From Rhizobiaceae bacterium (GTDB lineage: Bacteria; Pseudomonadota; Alphaproteobacteria; Rhizobiales; Rhizobiaceae), in assembly GCA_029233925.1 (NCBI GenBank), contig JARGOX010000018.1, positions 1-64,000 of the forward strand: a stretch of DNA of 64,000 bases, read 5' to 3'. Both the position numbers and the translations under genes were made by a program. The notes under the pieces are model-generated. The model made no database searches. It was not told the origin of the DNA and worked only from the letters and a program-made list of their open reading frames with translations. Of this stretch, positions 53,319-62,767 are shown in pieces (the stretch's first letter is position 1; each line of letters starts with the position of its first letter).

Positions 53319-55106
53319 TTGCCGGATGGTTCTCAGGACCTTGCGGCGATCCCGTTTGCCGGCCTGGCCAATTTTCAGGCTTTCCCATTGGCCGATTCCA
53401 TGCAATCCTTCAGGCCATGGATCGTTGCGGGCTGGCAGCGGTGTGGGGGAGATCAAGGCTTGTCGACATTCGAATATCGGTTCCGACCTCCTTTGTCGGC
53501 ACCGCAGGACCGTGGCGGTTCTCCGCCGCAATATGAAAAGACCGTGATTGGCGATGTCCTTTATGAAAAGGATGTGGCGGTGGCGCTTGCCGACGGCGCG
53601 ATCATCCATGTGGATGTCTTTCGTCCCTTGCAGGGCATCGCGGCGCCGCTGATTGCCTGGGGTCCTTACGGCAAACACGGCCATACGCGCTATTCGGTGA
53701 ATTTTCCGGATGCTGATGTGGATGACGACAAATTGTCCGACTACACCGCATTCGAGGCGCCCGATCCGATGTATTGGGTGCCGCACGGCTATGCGATCAT
53801 CAATGCGGATCCGCGTGGCACCTGGTATTCCGAGGGCCGCGCCACCTATCTGTCGCCGCAGGAGGCGGAGGACTATGCAGCCCTCATCCACTGGGCCGGG
53901 ACTCAAACCTGGTCGAACGGCAAGGTGGGACTGTCCGGCGTTTCCTATCTGACCTCGTCCCAATGGCGGGTGGCAGAGCTGAACCCGCCACATCTGGCCG
54001 CCATCAATCCCTGGGAAGGGTGGAGCGACACCTACCGCGAAGTGGTGCGCCACGGAGGCATTCCCGAAACGTCGTTCTGGGACTATCTTCCCGGTCGATG
54101 GGGTCACAGCGTGGGCGAGGTCGAGGACCTGCGGCTCGAGACACAGGAACGCCCGCTGTTTGATGGCTATTGGGAAAGCAAACGGGCAAAACTGGAAACG
54201 ATCAAGGTCCCCGCCTTTGTCTGTGCCAGTTGGACCGACCAGGCCCTGCACACGCGCGGCACATTGGAGGGGTTTCGCCGGATATCTTCGGGACAGAAAT
54301 GGCTCTATGTGCATGGCCGAAAGAAATGGGCGCATTATTACCAGCCGCGCAGCCTGGAGATGCAACGGGCCTTCTTTGACCATTTCCTGCATGGCAAGAC
54401 AACGGAACTGGAGTCCTGGCCGCCGGTGCGCTACGAGCTTCGTGAAAAATACAATCAGGGCAAGACGCTTGCCGCCCGCCAATGGCCAATTGAAGACACG
54501 CGCTATGAAGCGCTCTATCTGGCACCCGGCGCGCTGAATGCATCGCCGGGCCAGGATGCCGCGGTCTCCTATGACCCGACTCAAGGGCAAAGGGCCGTCT
54601 TCGACCATTGTTTTGACGCGCCGACAAACCTCGTCGGCCACATGGCGCTCAGTCTCAAGGTATCGATTGATGCGGGTGACGACATGGATATTTTTGTCGC
54701 GGTGCAGAAACTCGATGCCACCGGAAATGTCGTTCCCTTTGCCTTTTATGCGCAGTTTGAAGACGGGCCGGTGGCCCTTGGCTGGCTGCGCGTTTCGCAC
54801 CGGGAACTGGATCAACAAGCCTCCACACCCCAAATGCCTGTTCTGACACACAGGCTGGAACGAAAGCTTGAGCCGGGGAAAATCGTGCCGGTCGAAATCG
54901 AAATCTGGCCGTCGGGCACGCATTTCGACGCCGGTGAAGGCCTGCGCCTGATTGTTCAGGGCAGCGATATTTACGATTATCCAAAACCCAGCGTTTATGC
55001 CCGGCACGAGGCCCTGAGAAACGCTGGACGGCAGACATTGCATCTGGGTGGATTGTCACCGGCACGGCTTTTGCTTCCGGTTATTCGCAAATACAGCGAA
55101 AGTTAA
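53319..55106 (+). CDS. CocE/NonD-family hydrolase (X-Pro dipeptidyl-peptidase-like)
   Basis: A 595-residue serine hydrolase of the cocaine esterase/X-Pro dipeptidyl-peptidase family. Nucleophile S206 in GLSGVSYLTSSQW, the RDGV-like opening DVAVALADGAIIHVDVFRP near 88-106, an alpha-helical cap, and a C-terminal jelly-roll domain (about 440-590). The start is uncertain: TTG 53319 has no good ribosome site; ATG 53400 is another option. It lies between an anion transporter and an amino-acid-type importer, so hydrolysis of an acyl amide or ester is plausible. Confidence 0.83.
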   Translation: MPDGSQDLAAIPFAGLANFQAFPLADSMQSFRPWIVAGWQRCGGDQGLSTFEYRFRPPLSAPQDRGGSPPQYEKTVIGDVLYEKDVAVALADGAIIHVDVFRPLQGIAAPLIAWGPYGKHGHTRYSVNFPDADVDDDKLSDYTAFEAPDPMYWVPHGYAIINADPRGTWYSEGRATYLSPQEAEDYAALIHWAGTQTWSNGKVGLSGVSYLTSSQWRVAELNPPHLAAINPWEGWSDTYREVVRHGGIPETSFWDYLPGRWGHSVGEVEDLRLETQERPLFDGYWESKRAKLETIKVPAFVCASWTDQALHTRGTLEGFRRISSGQKWLYVHGRKKWAHYYQPRSLEMQRAFFDHFLHGKTTELESWPPVRYELREKYNQGKTLAARQWPIEDTRYEALYLAPGALNASPGQDAAVSYDPTQGQRAVFDHCFDAPTNLVGHMALSLKVSIDAGDDMDIFVAVQKLDATGNVVPFAFYAQFEDGPVALGWLRVSHRELDQQASTPQMPVLTHRLERKLEPGKIVPVEIEIWPSGTHFDAGEGLRLIVQGSDIYDYPKPSVYARHEALRNAGRQTLHLGGLSPARLLLPVIRKYSES

Positions 55107-55175
55107 ATTGACGCTGGGTGGGGACTGCCCTACATTTTTGAAATAACGGAATAAAACAACGTTTGGGAGGACGAT

Positions 55176-56339
55176 ATGAAAAATACCTTGATGACAATCT
55201 GTGCGCTTGCACTGTCACTTGCCGGTGGCACTGCCCTTGCTCAGGAAACGGTCAAAATTGGCGTGATCAATGCCTATTCCGGCCAGTTCGCCGATCCTGC
55301 GGCCCAGCTGGATGCGGGTATCAAACTCTATATGCAGATCCATGGCGACGAGGTCGCCGGCAAGAAAATCGAGATCATCCGCAAGGATGTGGGCGGTATC
55401 GCCCCCGATGTCGCCAAACGGCTTGCCGAAGAACTGGTTGTGCGCGACGGCGTTGATATTCTGGCAGGCAATCTGCTGACACCAAACGCCCTGGCTGTCG
55501 GGGCTGTTTCGGAAGAGGCTGAAAAATTCATGGTGGTGATGAATGCCGCCACCTCGATCATCATCAAGAAATCGCCCTATATGGCGCGCACCTCGCTCAC
55601 CGCAGCGCAGTTGAACCATGCCTTCGGCGAATGGGTGGCCGACAATGGCGTCAAGGAAGTCTATACGATGGTTACGGACTACGGTCCGGGCATCGGTTCA
55701 GGGGCGGCCTTTGAAGCGGCCTTCGTGGCCAAGGGCGGAAAGGTCGTCGGTGCCGATCGCACACCGGTCGTCAATCCGGACTTCTCGCCTTTTGTGCAGC
55801 GTATTGCCGATGCAAAACCTGAAGCGCTTTACGCCTGGGTCCCGGGCGGCACACAGCCTCCGGCTCTTGGCAAGGCGCTGGCGGAACGCGGCGTAACGCC
55901 AGCCAATACCAAGATCTACGCGCAGGGTGAATTGACCGATGATGCGGCGCTGGAAGCCATGGGCGACGTCGCGCTCGGCATCGTCACTGCCTATCACTAC
56001 AACGTCCACCGCGACACACCGCTCAACAATGAGTTTGTCGCAGCCTTCAAGGCCGCCAATGATGGCCGTGATCCGGACATCTATTCGATTGGCGCCTATG
56101 ACGGCATGCACCTGATCTACGAAGCATTGAAAAAAACCAATGGTGATGCCTCCGGCCCGGCCTTGATCGCCGCTGCCAAGGGGATGGCCTGGGACAGCCC
56201 GCGCGGCCCCATGTCGATCGACCCGGAAACACGTGATGTGGTTCAGACGGTGTGGATTCGTGAAGTGCAGAAGCTTGATGGCAAGCCGGCCAATGTGATC
56301 ATTGATCAGGTCGACAATGCCAAGGATCCGACTCACTGA
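55176..56339 (+). CDS. Branched-chain amino-acid-type binding protein (LivJ-like)
   Basis: A 387-residue periplasmic-binding protein. Signal peptide MKNTLMTICALALSLAGG through ALA|QE (cut near 22). Then VKIGVINAYSGQFADPAAQLDAGI, a lobe-one pattern of Peripla_BP_6 proteins. GGGAGG lies before ATG. Family members bind branched-chain amino acids, amides, urea or aromatic acids. Its place after CocE hydrolase suggests a hydrolysis product or the amide itself. Confidence 0.9.
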   Translation: MKNTLMTICALALSLAGGTALAQETVKIGVINAYSGQFADPAAQLDAGIKLYMQIHGDEVAGKKIEIIRKDVGGIAPDVAKRLAEELVVRDGVDILAGNLLTPNALAVGAVSEEAEKFMVVMNAATSIIIKKSPYMARTSLTAAQLNHAFGEWVADNGVKEVYTMVTDYGPGIGSGAAFEAAFVAKGGKVVGADRTPVVNPDFSPFVQRIADAKPEALYAWVPGGTQPPALGKALAERGVTPANTKIYAQGELTDDAALEAMGDVALGIVTAYHYNVHRDTPLNNEFVAAFKAANDGRDPDIYSIGAYDGMHLIYEALKKTNGDASGPALIAAAKGMAWDSPRGPMSIDPETRDVVQTVWIREVQKLDGKPANVIIDQVDNAKDPTH

Positions 56340-56364
56340 TTGATCGATGGATTTTGATCCAACA

Positions 56365-56390
56365 GGCGCTGGCCTCCCATGGCCAGCGCC
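56365..56390 (+). terminator. Hairpin after the LivJ-like gene
   Basis: Perfect 10-bp arms GGCGCTGGCC (56365-56374) and GGCCAGCGCC (56381-56390), loop TCCCAT, 25 bases after the binding-protein stop and 27 before the permease start. No T-tract, so most likely mRNA stabilisation or partial stop. Confidence 0.7.
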
Positions 56391-56417
56391 GATACTCGTC
56401 TCAAAAGGTTTTCCTGA

Positions 56418-57278
56418 ATGAGCCAGTTGTTCGCGGTCCTGTTTGACGGATTTGCTTACGGGATGCTGCTGTTTTTGCTCTCGGTGGGCCTTTCCGTCAC
56501 GCTGGGTCTGATGAATTTTACCAATCTTGCCCACGGCGCTTTCGCCATGGTGGGTGGCTATGTCACCTATTCACTGGTGGAACTGGCCGGCTGGCCCTTT
56601 CTGGCGACCCTGCCTTTTGCTTTCCTGATCACCGCCATTATCGCCGCCGGTTTCGAGCGGTTTCTTTTCCGACGCATCTATGAGGCCGGCGAACTGAATC
56701 AGGTGCTGTTCACCATTGGCCTGGTTTTTGCTGCCTCCGCCGTCGCCGCCTATTTCTTTGGCACCGTGCACCATTCCGTTGACCTGCCCGCCTATCTGAC
56801 CGGTTTCATCGAGGTCGGCAGTGTCAAGCTGCCTGCATACCGTATTTTCCTGGTGGTGGTGGCGCTTGTTGTCACGGCCATCGTCGTTGCGGGGCTGGAA
56901 TATACCCGTTTCGGCGCCATGGTCCGCGCCTCGGTCGACAATCAGAAAGTCGCACGGGGTCTGGGTCTCAACGTCAACCGGATCTTTGCGCTGACCTTTG
57001 CACTGGGCAGCGGGCTGGCCGGACTGGGCGGGGCGCTGGCGATCGACATCCTGTCGCTTGATCCGTCCTTCGGGTTCCACATTCTGGTGCTGGTGCTGAT
57101 CGTGGTTGCCGTGGGGGGGCTCGGCTCCATCTGGGGTAGTTTTCTTGCCGCTGCCTGTCTTGGGATTTTTGATGTGGCGGGCAAATATTTCATTCCGGAG
57201 CTGGGGGCCTTCCTGATCTATCTCTTCATGGTGGCGCTGCTTTTCATCAAGCCGCGCGGCCTGTTCGGGAGGCGATGA
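56418..57278 (+). CDS. LivH-type ABC transporter permease
   Basis: A 286-residue inner-membrane permease of the branched-chain amino-acid type, with about eight helices. The FTNLAHGAFAMVGGYVTYSL segment (30-49) is a hallmark of LivH, as is the DNQKVARGLGLNVNRIFALTFALGSGLAGLGGAL stretch near 175-208. AAAAGG precedes ATG. Its stop lies two bases before the LivM-type start. Confidence 0.92.
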   Translation: MSQLFAVLFDGFAYGMLLFLLSVGLSVTLGLMNFTNLAHGAFAMVGGYVTYSLVELAGWPFLATLPFAFLITAIIAAGFERFLFRRIYEAGELNQVLFTIGLVFAASAVAAYFFGTVHHSVDLPAYLTGFIEVGSVKLPAYRIFLVVVALVVTAIVVAGLEYTRFGAMVRASVDNQKVARGLGLNVNRIFALTFALGSGLAGLGGALAIDILSLDPSFGFHILVLVLIVVAVGGLGSIWGSFLAAACLGIFDVAGKYFIPELGAFLIYLFMVALLFIKPRGLFGRR

Positions 57279-57280
57279 CC

Positions 57281-58252
57281 ATGGATCCGCATCTATGGCT
57301 GAAGCGCAAGGGACGCATATCGCCCTATGAAGTGGCTTTCTGGCCCATCGTCCTGGTGCTGCCGTTCTGGCTGTTTCCGACCTATCTGTCGCTCTCCAGC
57401 CAGATCGCCATCACGGCCCTGTTCTGCATTTCGCTTGATCTTATCCTCGGTTATGCAGGCATCATTTCGCTTGGCCATGCCGCCTTTTTCGGCATCGGCG
57501 CCTATGCGGCCGGGCTGTTGTCGGCCCATGGCTGGGGCGAGCCGCTTTCCGGCCTTGCCTTCGCGGCCGTTGTTGCGGCTTTTGCCGGCTGGATCGTCAG
57601 TTTCATGATCGTGCGGGTGCAGCATCTGGCGCTGCTGATGATCACCCTGGGGCTGGGCTTCCTGCTGGTCGAGCTTGCCAATTCGCTGGGCTCGTTTACC
57701 GGTGGCGCCGACGGGTTGCAGGGCATTGATACCTGGAAGCTTTTGGGTGTCTGGAAATTCTCCTTCTGGGGCAAGACGGCCTATGCCTATTCTCTGGCGG
57801 TGCTGTTCATTCTTTTCCTCGTATGCCGCCGCATCGTGCGTTCACCTTTCGGACTGACACTGGAAGCCATCCGCGAGAACCCGGATCGCACGACCGCGCT
57901 GGGTGCACCCAACCGGGCGCATCTGCAAAAGATATTCACCCTGTCGGCCGGCATCGCCGGCATTGCGGGTGCCCTTCTGGCGCAGACAACGGAGACGGTT
58001 TCTCTGGAAAGCCTTGGTTTCCAGAGATCGGCGGAAATTGCCATCATGCTGATTCTGGGCGGCACGGGCCGGCTCTACGGCGCCATACTCGGTGCGATCA
58101 TCTTCATGGTGGCGCGTGACCAATTGGCCGGGATGAACCCGCAATACTGGTATTTCTGGATTGGCCTGTTGCTGATGATCGTTGTCCTGTTCATGCCGCG
58201 CGGCATACTTGGCGGACTGGAGCGGCTGGCCGCATTCGGGAGGCGTCGATGA
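57281..58252 (+). CDS. LivM-type ABC transporter permease
   Basis: A 323-residue permease with the LivM pattern ISLGHAAFFGIGAYAAGLLS, several helices, and RENPDRTTALGAPNRAHLQKIFTLSAGIAGIAGALLA. ATG 57281 is used because GGGAGG (57267-57272) is eight bases away; the ATG at 57275 is only two away. Overlaps LivG by four bases. Confidence 0.92.
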   Translation: MDPHLWLKRKGRISPYEVAFWPIVLVLPFWLFPTYLSLSSQIAITALFCISLDLILGYAGIISLGHAAFFGIGAYAAGLLSAHGWGEPLSGLAFAAVVAAFAGWIVSFMIVRVQHLALLMITLGLGFLLVELANSLGSFTGGADGLQGIDTWKLLGVWKFSFWGKTAYAYSLAVLFILFLVCRRIVRSPFGLTLEAIRENPDRTTALGAPNRAHLQKIFTLSAGIAGIAGALLAQTTETVSLESLGFQRSAEIAIMLILGGTGRLYGAILGAIIFMVARDQLAGMNPQYWYFWIGLLLMIVVLFMPRGILGGLERLAAFGRRR

Positions 58253-59010
58253 TTGCACCTGTCAATGCACTGGAAACGGGCCATCTCAACAAGGCCTTCG
58301 GCAAGCTGGTTGTCGCCGACGATATCAGTCTGGCGCTGCCGCAGGGTGCCCGTCATGCGCTGATCGGCCCCAACGGAGCGGGCAAGACGACCCTGATCAA
58401 TCTGATGACCGGCGTCCTGCCACCGGATTCGGGCCAGGTGCGGCTGGACGGCAAGGAGATTACCGGGCTGGAAAGCGATGTCCGGGTCAAACGCGGTCTG
58501 GTGCGCACCTTCCAGATCAATACGTTGTTTCCCAAGCTGACGCCGCTGGAATCGGTTCTCATGGCCGTGCTGGAGCGGGAGGGGATTTCCGGTCAATGGA
58601 TCGCGCCGCTGGCCGCCCGCAGGGATGCCATTGACGAAGCCTTTGGCCTGCTGACGCAACTGGGGCTTGGCGACGATGCGACCAGACCGACCCATGATCT
58701 GGCCTATGGCCAGCAGCGATTGCTGGAAATTGCGCTGGCTCTGGCGACAAAGCCCAAAGTCCTGCTGCTGGACGAACCGGCCGCCGGCGTGCCGAAAAGC
58801 GAAAGCGCCGCCCTTTTCGAAGCCATTGCGGCCCTGCCCACTGATATTTCCGTACTGTTCATCGAACACGACATGAACCTTGTGTTCACCTTCGCCAGCC
58901 GCATCACGGTTCTGGTTCAGGGGCGTATCCTGACGGAAGGATCGCCTGACGAGATCGCCCATGATCCACAGGTTCGGGAAGTCTATCTGGGAGGCGCTGA
59001 CCATGGCTGA
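58249..59010 (+). CDS. LivG-type ABC transporter ATPase
   Basis: A 253-residue ATPase. Walker A GPNGAGKTT (about 40-48), FQINTLFPKLT Q-loop, a signature modified to LAYGQQRLLEIALAL instead of LSGGQ, Walker B LLLDEPAAGVP, switch His in IEHDMNLVF. The changed signature is common in LivG. Works with LivF-type protein and the LivHM permease. Confidence 0.92.
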   Translation: MIAPVNALETGHLNKAFGKLVVADDISLALPQGARHALIGPNGAGKTTLINLMTGVLPPDSGQVRLDGKEITGLESDVRVKRGLVRTFQINTLFPKLTPLESVLMAVLEREGISGQWIAPLAARRDAIDEAFGLLTQLGLGDDATRPTHDLAYGQQRLLEIALALATKPKVLLLDEPAAGVPKSESAALFEAIAALPTDISVLFIEHDMNLVFTFASRITVLVQGRILTEGSPDEIAHDPQVREVYLGGADHG

Positions 59011-59716
59011 ACCGCTGCTGGAACTTCGCGATGTCAGTGCCGGCTATGGTGAGGCCGTGGTGCTTGAGGAAATTTCGTTGAACATCATGGATGGGGCAGG
59101 CCTCGCACTGCTCGGTCGCAACGGTGTGGGCAAATCGACATTGATCCAGACGATCATGGGGTTCACCCATCTGGTCAAGGGCACGGTGCATTGGCGCGGC
59201 CAGGATATCACCCGCCTCAAACCCTATCAGCGCGCCCGGGCGGGCATCGGGTGGATCCCGCAGGAACGCGACATTTTTCCTTCGCTGAGTGTCGAGGAAA
59301 ATCTTGGAGTGGTCGCCAGACCGGGCCTGTGGGACAGGGCAAAGGTCTTTGGCCTTTTCCCGCGGCTGGAGGAGCGGCGTGCCAATATGGGCAACCAATT
59401 GTCGGGCGGCGAACAGCAGATGCTGGCCATCGCGCGCACATTGATGACCAATCCGTCGCTGTTGCTGCTTGATGAGCCACTGGAGGGGCTGGCGCCTATC
59501 GTGGTGGAGGAACTGGGCAGGGCGATTGCCGATATGACCAAACAGGGCGGCATGACTTTGGTGATGGTCGAACAGCACGCCGAGGTGGCCTTGAGAATGA
59601 CCGACACAGCGGTGATCATTGAACGCGGCCGGATCGCGCACCGTGGCCGATCGTCGGAACTTATCAGGGATCAGGCGACATTGGATCGCTTTATCGGCCT
59701 CAATATCGGCACTTAG
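59003..59716 (+). CDS. LivF-type ABC transporter ATPase
   Basis: A 237-residue ATPase. Walker A GRNGVGKST (about 37-45), IPQERDIFPSLSVEENL (LivF-specific Q-loop), signature LSGGEQQMLAIARTL, Walker B LLLLDEPLEGLAP, switch His in VEQHAEVAL. ATG 59003 overlaps LivG by eight bases with GGGAGGCG as ribosome site. Confidence 0.93.
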   Translation: MAEPLLELRDVSAGYGEAVVLEEISLNIMDGAGLALLGRNGVGKSTLIQTIMGFTHLVKGTVHWRGQDITRLKPYQRARAGIGWIPQERDIFPSLSVEENLGVVARPGLWDRAKVFGLFPRLEERRANMGNQLSGGEQQMLAIARTLMTNPSLLLLDEPLEGLAPIVVEELGRAIADMTKQGGMTLVMVEQHAEVALRMTDTAVIIERGRIAHRGRSSELIRDQATLDRFIGLNIGT

Positions 59717-59747
59717 TTCATTGCGCAATCGGTCTGGAGGACTGGAT

Positions 59748-60695
59748 ATGGAATTACGATCAATCGGGGTATCGGGGCTGAAGGTTTCAGCGCTTGGTCT
59801 GGGCTGCAACAATTTCGGCGGGCGGCAGGATGAAGCCGCGACCAAAAGCGTCATTCATGCGGCGCTTGATGCGGGCGTCACATTGTTCGACACGGCTGAT
59901 GTCTACCCCATGGGCATGGGTGGCAGGTCCGAGGAATTCGTCGGCAAAGCCCTCGGCGCAAAGCGCGCCGACGTGGTTCTGGCGACGAAGTTCGGCATGA
60001 AAATGGATGAGGCCGGTCTCATGCAGGGCGGTTCGCGGCGTTACATTATCGACGCGGTCGAGGCGAGCCTCAAGCGGCTCGGCACGGACTGGATCGACCT
60101 GTTGCAGTTTCACACACCCGATCCGTCAACGCCGATTGACGAGACCTTGCGGGCGCTCGATGACCTGATCCATGCGGGCAAGGTGCGCTATATCGGCTGC
60201 TCCAATTTTGCCGCCTGGCAGATGGTCGAAGCCCATTATGTAGCGCGCGAACTGGGAGCCAACCGCTTCATCTGCACCCAGGATCAATACAGTCTTGTGG
60301 CGCGCAAGGTCGAGCAGGACATCCTGCCCGTATGTGCGGCCTATGGCATGGGGTTCCTGCCCTTCTTCCCACTGGCAAGCGGCATTTTGAGCGGCAAGTA
60401 TCTGCCGGGTAAACCGGTGCCGGAAAACACCCGCCTGACAGGGGGCTCTCCGCTGGCTGACAAGTTCCTGAACCAGCATAACCTGGACATTGCAGCGAAG
60501 CTGTCCGACCTTGCGGAAACCTTCGGCTGCGCGCTGATCGATCTGGCCTTTGCCTATCTGCTGAAATCACCACAGGTACCCAGCGTCATTGCCGGCGCCA
60601 GCCGGCCGGAGCAGGTGGCGCGCAATGCCGAAGCGGCAGGTTTTCATCTGTCCGATGGCCAATATGGCGAGGTCGGTGCACTGTTGCGGGCCTGA
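59748..60695 (+). CDS. Aldo/keto reductase
   Basis: A 315-residue NADPH-dependent oxidoreductase of the AKR barrel. Catalytic tetrad D48, Y53, K81 and H122 visible in FDTADVYPMG, ATKFGM and LLQFHTPDP. C-terminal SGILSGKYLPGKPVPENTR and VIAGASRPEQVARNAEAA motifs are typical of the YhdN/IolS group. GGAGG lies seven bases before ATG 59748. It lies 31 bases after LivF in the same direction, so likely part of the operon. Confidence 0.9.
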   Translation: MELRSIGVSGLKVSALGLGCNNFGGRQDEAATKSVIHAALDAGVTLFDTADVYPMGMGGRSEEFVGKALGAKRADVVLATKFGMKMDEAGLMQGGSRRYIIDAVEASLKRLGTDWIDLLQFHTPDPSTPIDETLRALDDLIHAGKVRYIGCSNFAAWQMVEAHYVARELGANRFICTQDQYSLVARKVEQDILPVCAAYGMGFLPFFPLASGILSGKYLPGKPVPENTRLTGGSPLADKFLNQHNLDIAAKLSDLAETFGCALIDLAFAYLLKSPQVPSVIAGASRPEQVARNAEAAGFHLSDGQYGEVGALLRA

Positions 60696-60838
60696 AGGCC
60701 AGAATCCATTTCATGCAAATCAAGCAATAATGGGGTTCGGATGTAAGTCCGGGCCCCTTTTTGTATTGTCTGGTTGACCGGCCTTGGTGCCTGGCCAATG
60801 CCGATTGTGAAAAATTGGGGGTGCCGGACATTTTGAAT

Positions 60839-60856
60839 TTGACTAGTCAACTAGTC
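60839..60856. promoter_or_regulatory. GntR/HutC-type operator
   Basis: GACTAGT-CA-ACTAGTC (60841-60856) has perfect 7-bp arms, and the inner TTGACTAGTCAA (60839-60850) is also fully palindromic. Such overlapping sites resemble those bound by HutC/FadR-subfamily GntR proteins. It ends 17 bases before the GntR gene start. Confidence 0.75.
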
Positions 60857-60873
60857 TTATCTAGCATCAAGCC

Positions 60874-61719
60874 ATGGAGACCAAAAAAACCGCCCCGCGC
60901 TACCTGTCCCTGGCCGATGATCTGCGCACGCGCATTGAGACCGGCGATCTGAAGGCTGGCGACCGTTTGCCGAGCGAGCTGGAGCTCTCCAGCACCTATG
61001 GCTTCAGCCGCGGCACGGTGGTCAGGGCGATTGAGCAACTGGTGACCCAGGGCTTTGTCAACCGCCGCCAGGGTTCGGGAAGTTTTGTTTCAACGCGCTC
61101 ACTGCACCGTCGTGCCGGCAAATTGCTGAGCTTTTCCGATACGGTGCGCGAAGACGGTCACCGGACGGAGCAGCGTTTTCTGGGTTTTCGCGACGCTGAA
61201 GCGGCCGAAGCGCAGGAGTTCGGGGTTTCCCCACCTGCCATGGTGCTGACGCGGCTGCGCATGATCGATGGCGTGCCCTGTGCGATCCATCGTTCCCTCA
61301 TTCCGCAATCGGTTTTCAATCGCCTGGACAAATCATCGCATGGGGCCGGGCAAGGGCAGGAGGACGGGCAGTTCGACTTTCTTCAAGCGCCGGATTTCTC
61401 ACTCTATGCCCTGTTTGAAAAAAGTGGATTTGCTGTCGGTGAGGCGCGCGAACGCGTCACCGCCCGGCTTGCCGACAGTCAAGAGGCAGCGCTTCTGGAG
61501 ATCGTGCAGCCCTCGGCGGTGATTGTTGTTTTCCGGCTGAGTTATTCGGCAAGCCATGAACTGGTTGAGGCGGTCGAGGCTGTCTATCGGGCCGACTATT
61601 ACACCTATGACACCCATCTCATTCGCGGACATATGGATTCGGGCTCCGGATTGCGCGTCGCTGCGACAACTGATGGATTTTCCAAAGAGCAAACGACCAA
61701 ACCAAAAGAGGGAATATGA
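60874..61719 (+). CDS. GntR-family regulator (HutC/UTRA type)
   Basis: A 281-residue repressor. N-terminal winged helix (YLSLADDLRTRIETGDLKAGDRLPSE, then SRGTVVRAIEQLVTQGFVNRRQGSGSFV; residues 10-70) and a C-terminal UTRA ligand domain (about 90-245). It is followed directly by the BMP-type binding-protein gene (four-base overlap), with a clear palindrome upstream, so autoregulation and control of the importer are expected. Ligand unknown, probably a nucleoside or sugar derivative. Confidence 0.9.
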   Translation: METKKTAPRYLSLADDLRTRIETGDLKAGDRLPSELELSSTYGFSRGTVVRAIEQLVTQGFVNRRQGSGSFVSTRSLHRRAGKLLSFSDTVREDGHRTEQRFLGFRDAEAAEAQEFGVSPPAMVLTRLRMIDGVPCAIHRSLIPQSVFNRLDKSSHGAGQGQEDGQFDFLQAPDFSLYALFEKSGFAVGEARERVTARLADSQEAALLEIVQPSAVIVVFRLSYSASHELVEAVEAVYRADYYTYDTHLIRGHMDSGSGLRVAATTDGFSKEQTTKPKEGI

Positions 61720-62753
61720 TGAAGAATTTACTCAAAGTGCTTGCTGCAACAACGGCTGTCAGTGCGGTCTTCGCATTGCCTGCCAATGCTGCGGACGTGA
61801 AACCGGCTGCCTTGATAATTGCCCAGGGCGGACTTGGCGACGGATCATGGAACGATACAGCCAATGCCGGTTTTGAAGCCGGTATAAAGGCGACCGGCAT
61901 CGAGGGACGGGCGATCGAATCAAAGGACGTGGTGGCGCAGGGCGAAGAAATCATGCGCCGGGCAGCCGACAGTGATTTCGGGCTGGTGATCAGCCTTGAA
62001 TGGATCCATGGCGAACCGATGGAAAAGCTGGCGCCGGATTATCCCGATACCAATTGGGTCATCATGAATCAGACCCGCAAGGGTGACAATGTGGCATCGG
62101 TGCTGTTTGCCGAACACCAGGGATCTTTTCTTGCCGGCGCGCTTGCTGCGCAGGTGACTTCGGACACGTCCATCAAGGGTATCAATGAGGCTGCTGTGAT
62201 CGGTGTCATCGGCGGGGTCAAAGCGCCGGGCATTGACAAATTCATCGTCGGCTACATTCAGGGCGCCAAGGCGATCAATCCCGATATCGACGTCAAGGTG
62301 GCCTATGCCGAATCCTTCGGCGACCCGGCCAAGGGCGAACAGCTTGCAAAGGCCATGTTCGATGAGGGCGCGGATATTGTCTATCAGGTTGCCGGCGGAA
62401 CCGGCATCGGCATCATTGAAGCGGCCAAGGCCGAAGGCAAATATGCCATTGGCGTGGATACGGACCAGGATGGAATGGCGCCTGGAAGCGTGCTGACCAG
62501 CATGATCAAGCGGGTTGGCGTTGCAACCGAAAGCATCGTCAAGGACTACGCAGCCGGTCAATTTCCCGGCGGTCAGGTGCTGGAATTCGGCCTTGTGCAA
62601 AATGGCGTGGCCCTGTCCGACATGACCTATACCAAGGACATGATCCCCGCCGCCTATCTGGCGAAGGTGGATGAACTGAAGGCCGGCATCATTGATGGAT
62701 CGATTGAAGTCTGGGATGTCAGCGCCAGCGGCTATCCTGATTTCTACAAGTAA
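61719..62753 (+). CDS. BMP-family ABC transporter substrate-binding protein
   Basis: A 344-residue BMP/PnrA-type lipoprotein-like binding protein with signal peptide (about 1-24, NAA cut) rather than a lipobox. PALIIAQGGLGDGSWNDTAN and VIGVIGGVKAPGIDKFIVGYIQGAK match the nucleoside-binding BMP family. ATG 61719 with GAGGG six bases upstream is preferred over the ATG at 61716. A nucleoside or purine-like ligand fits the purine cluster upstream in the window. Confidence 0.9.
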   Translation: MKNLLKVLAATTAVSAVFALPANAADVKPAALIIAQGGLGDGSWNDTANAGFEAGIKATGIEGRAIESKDVVAQGEEIMRRAADSDFGLVISLEWIHGEPMEKLAPDYPDTNWVIMNQTRKGDNVASVLFAEHQGSFLAGALAAQVTSDTSIKGINEAAVIGVIGGVKAPGIDKFIVGYIQGAKAINPDIDVKVAYAESFGDPAKGEQLAKAMFDEGADIVYQVAGGTGIGIIEAAKAEGKYAIGVDTDQDGMAPGSVLTSMIKRVGVATESIVKDYAAGQFPGGQVLEFGLVQNGVALSDMTYTKDMIPAAYLAKVDELKAGIIDGSIEVWDVSASGYPDFYK

Positions 62754-62767
62754 GACGATCGTTTTGA

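Noticed and set aside
53181-55043. 620-codon open frame on the minus strand
   Set aside because: Antisense to the CocE hydrolase, which has the catalytic motifs; composition of this frame is Arg/Pro/His-rich nonsense.
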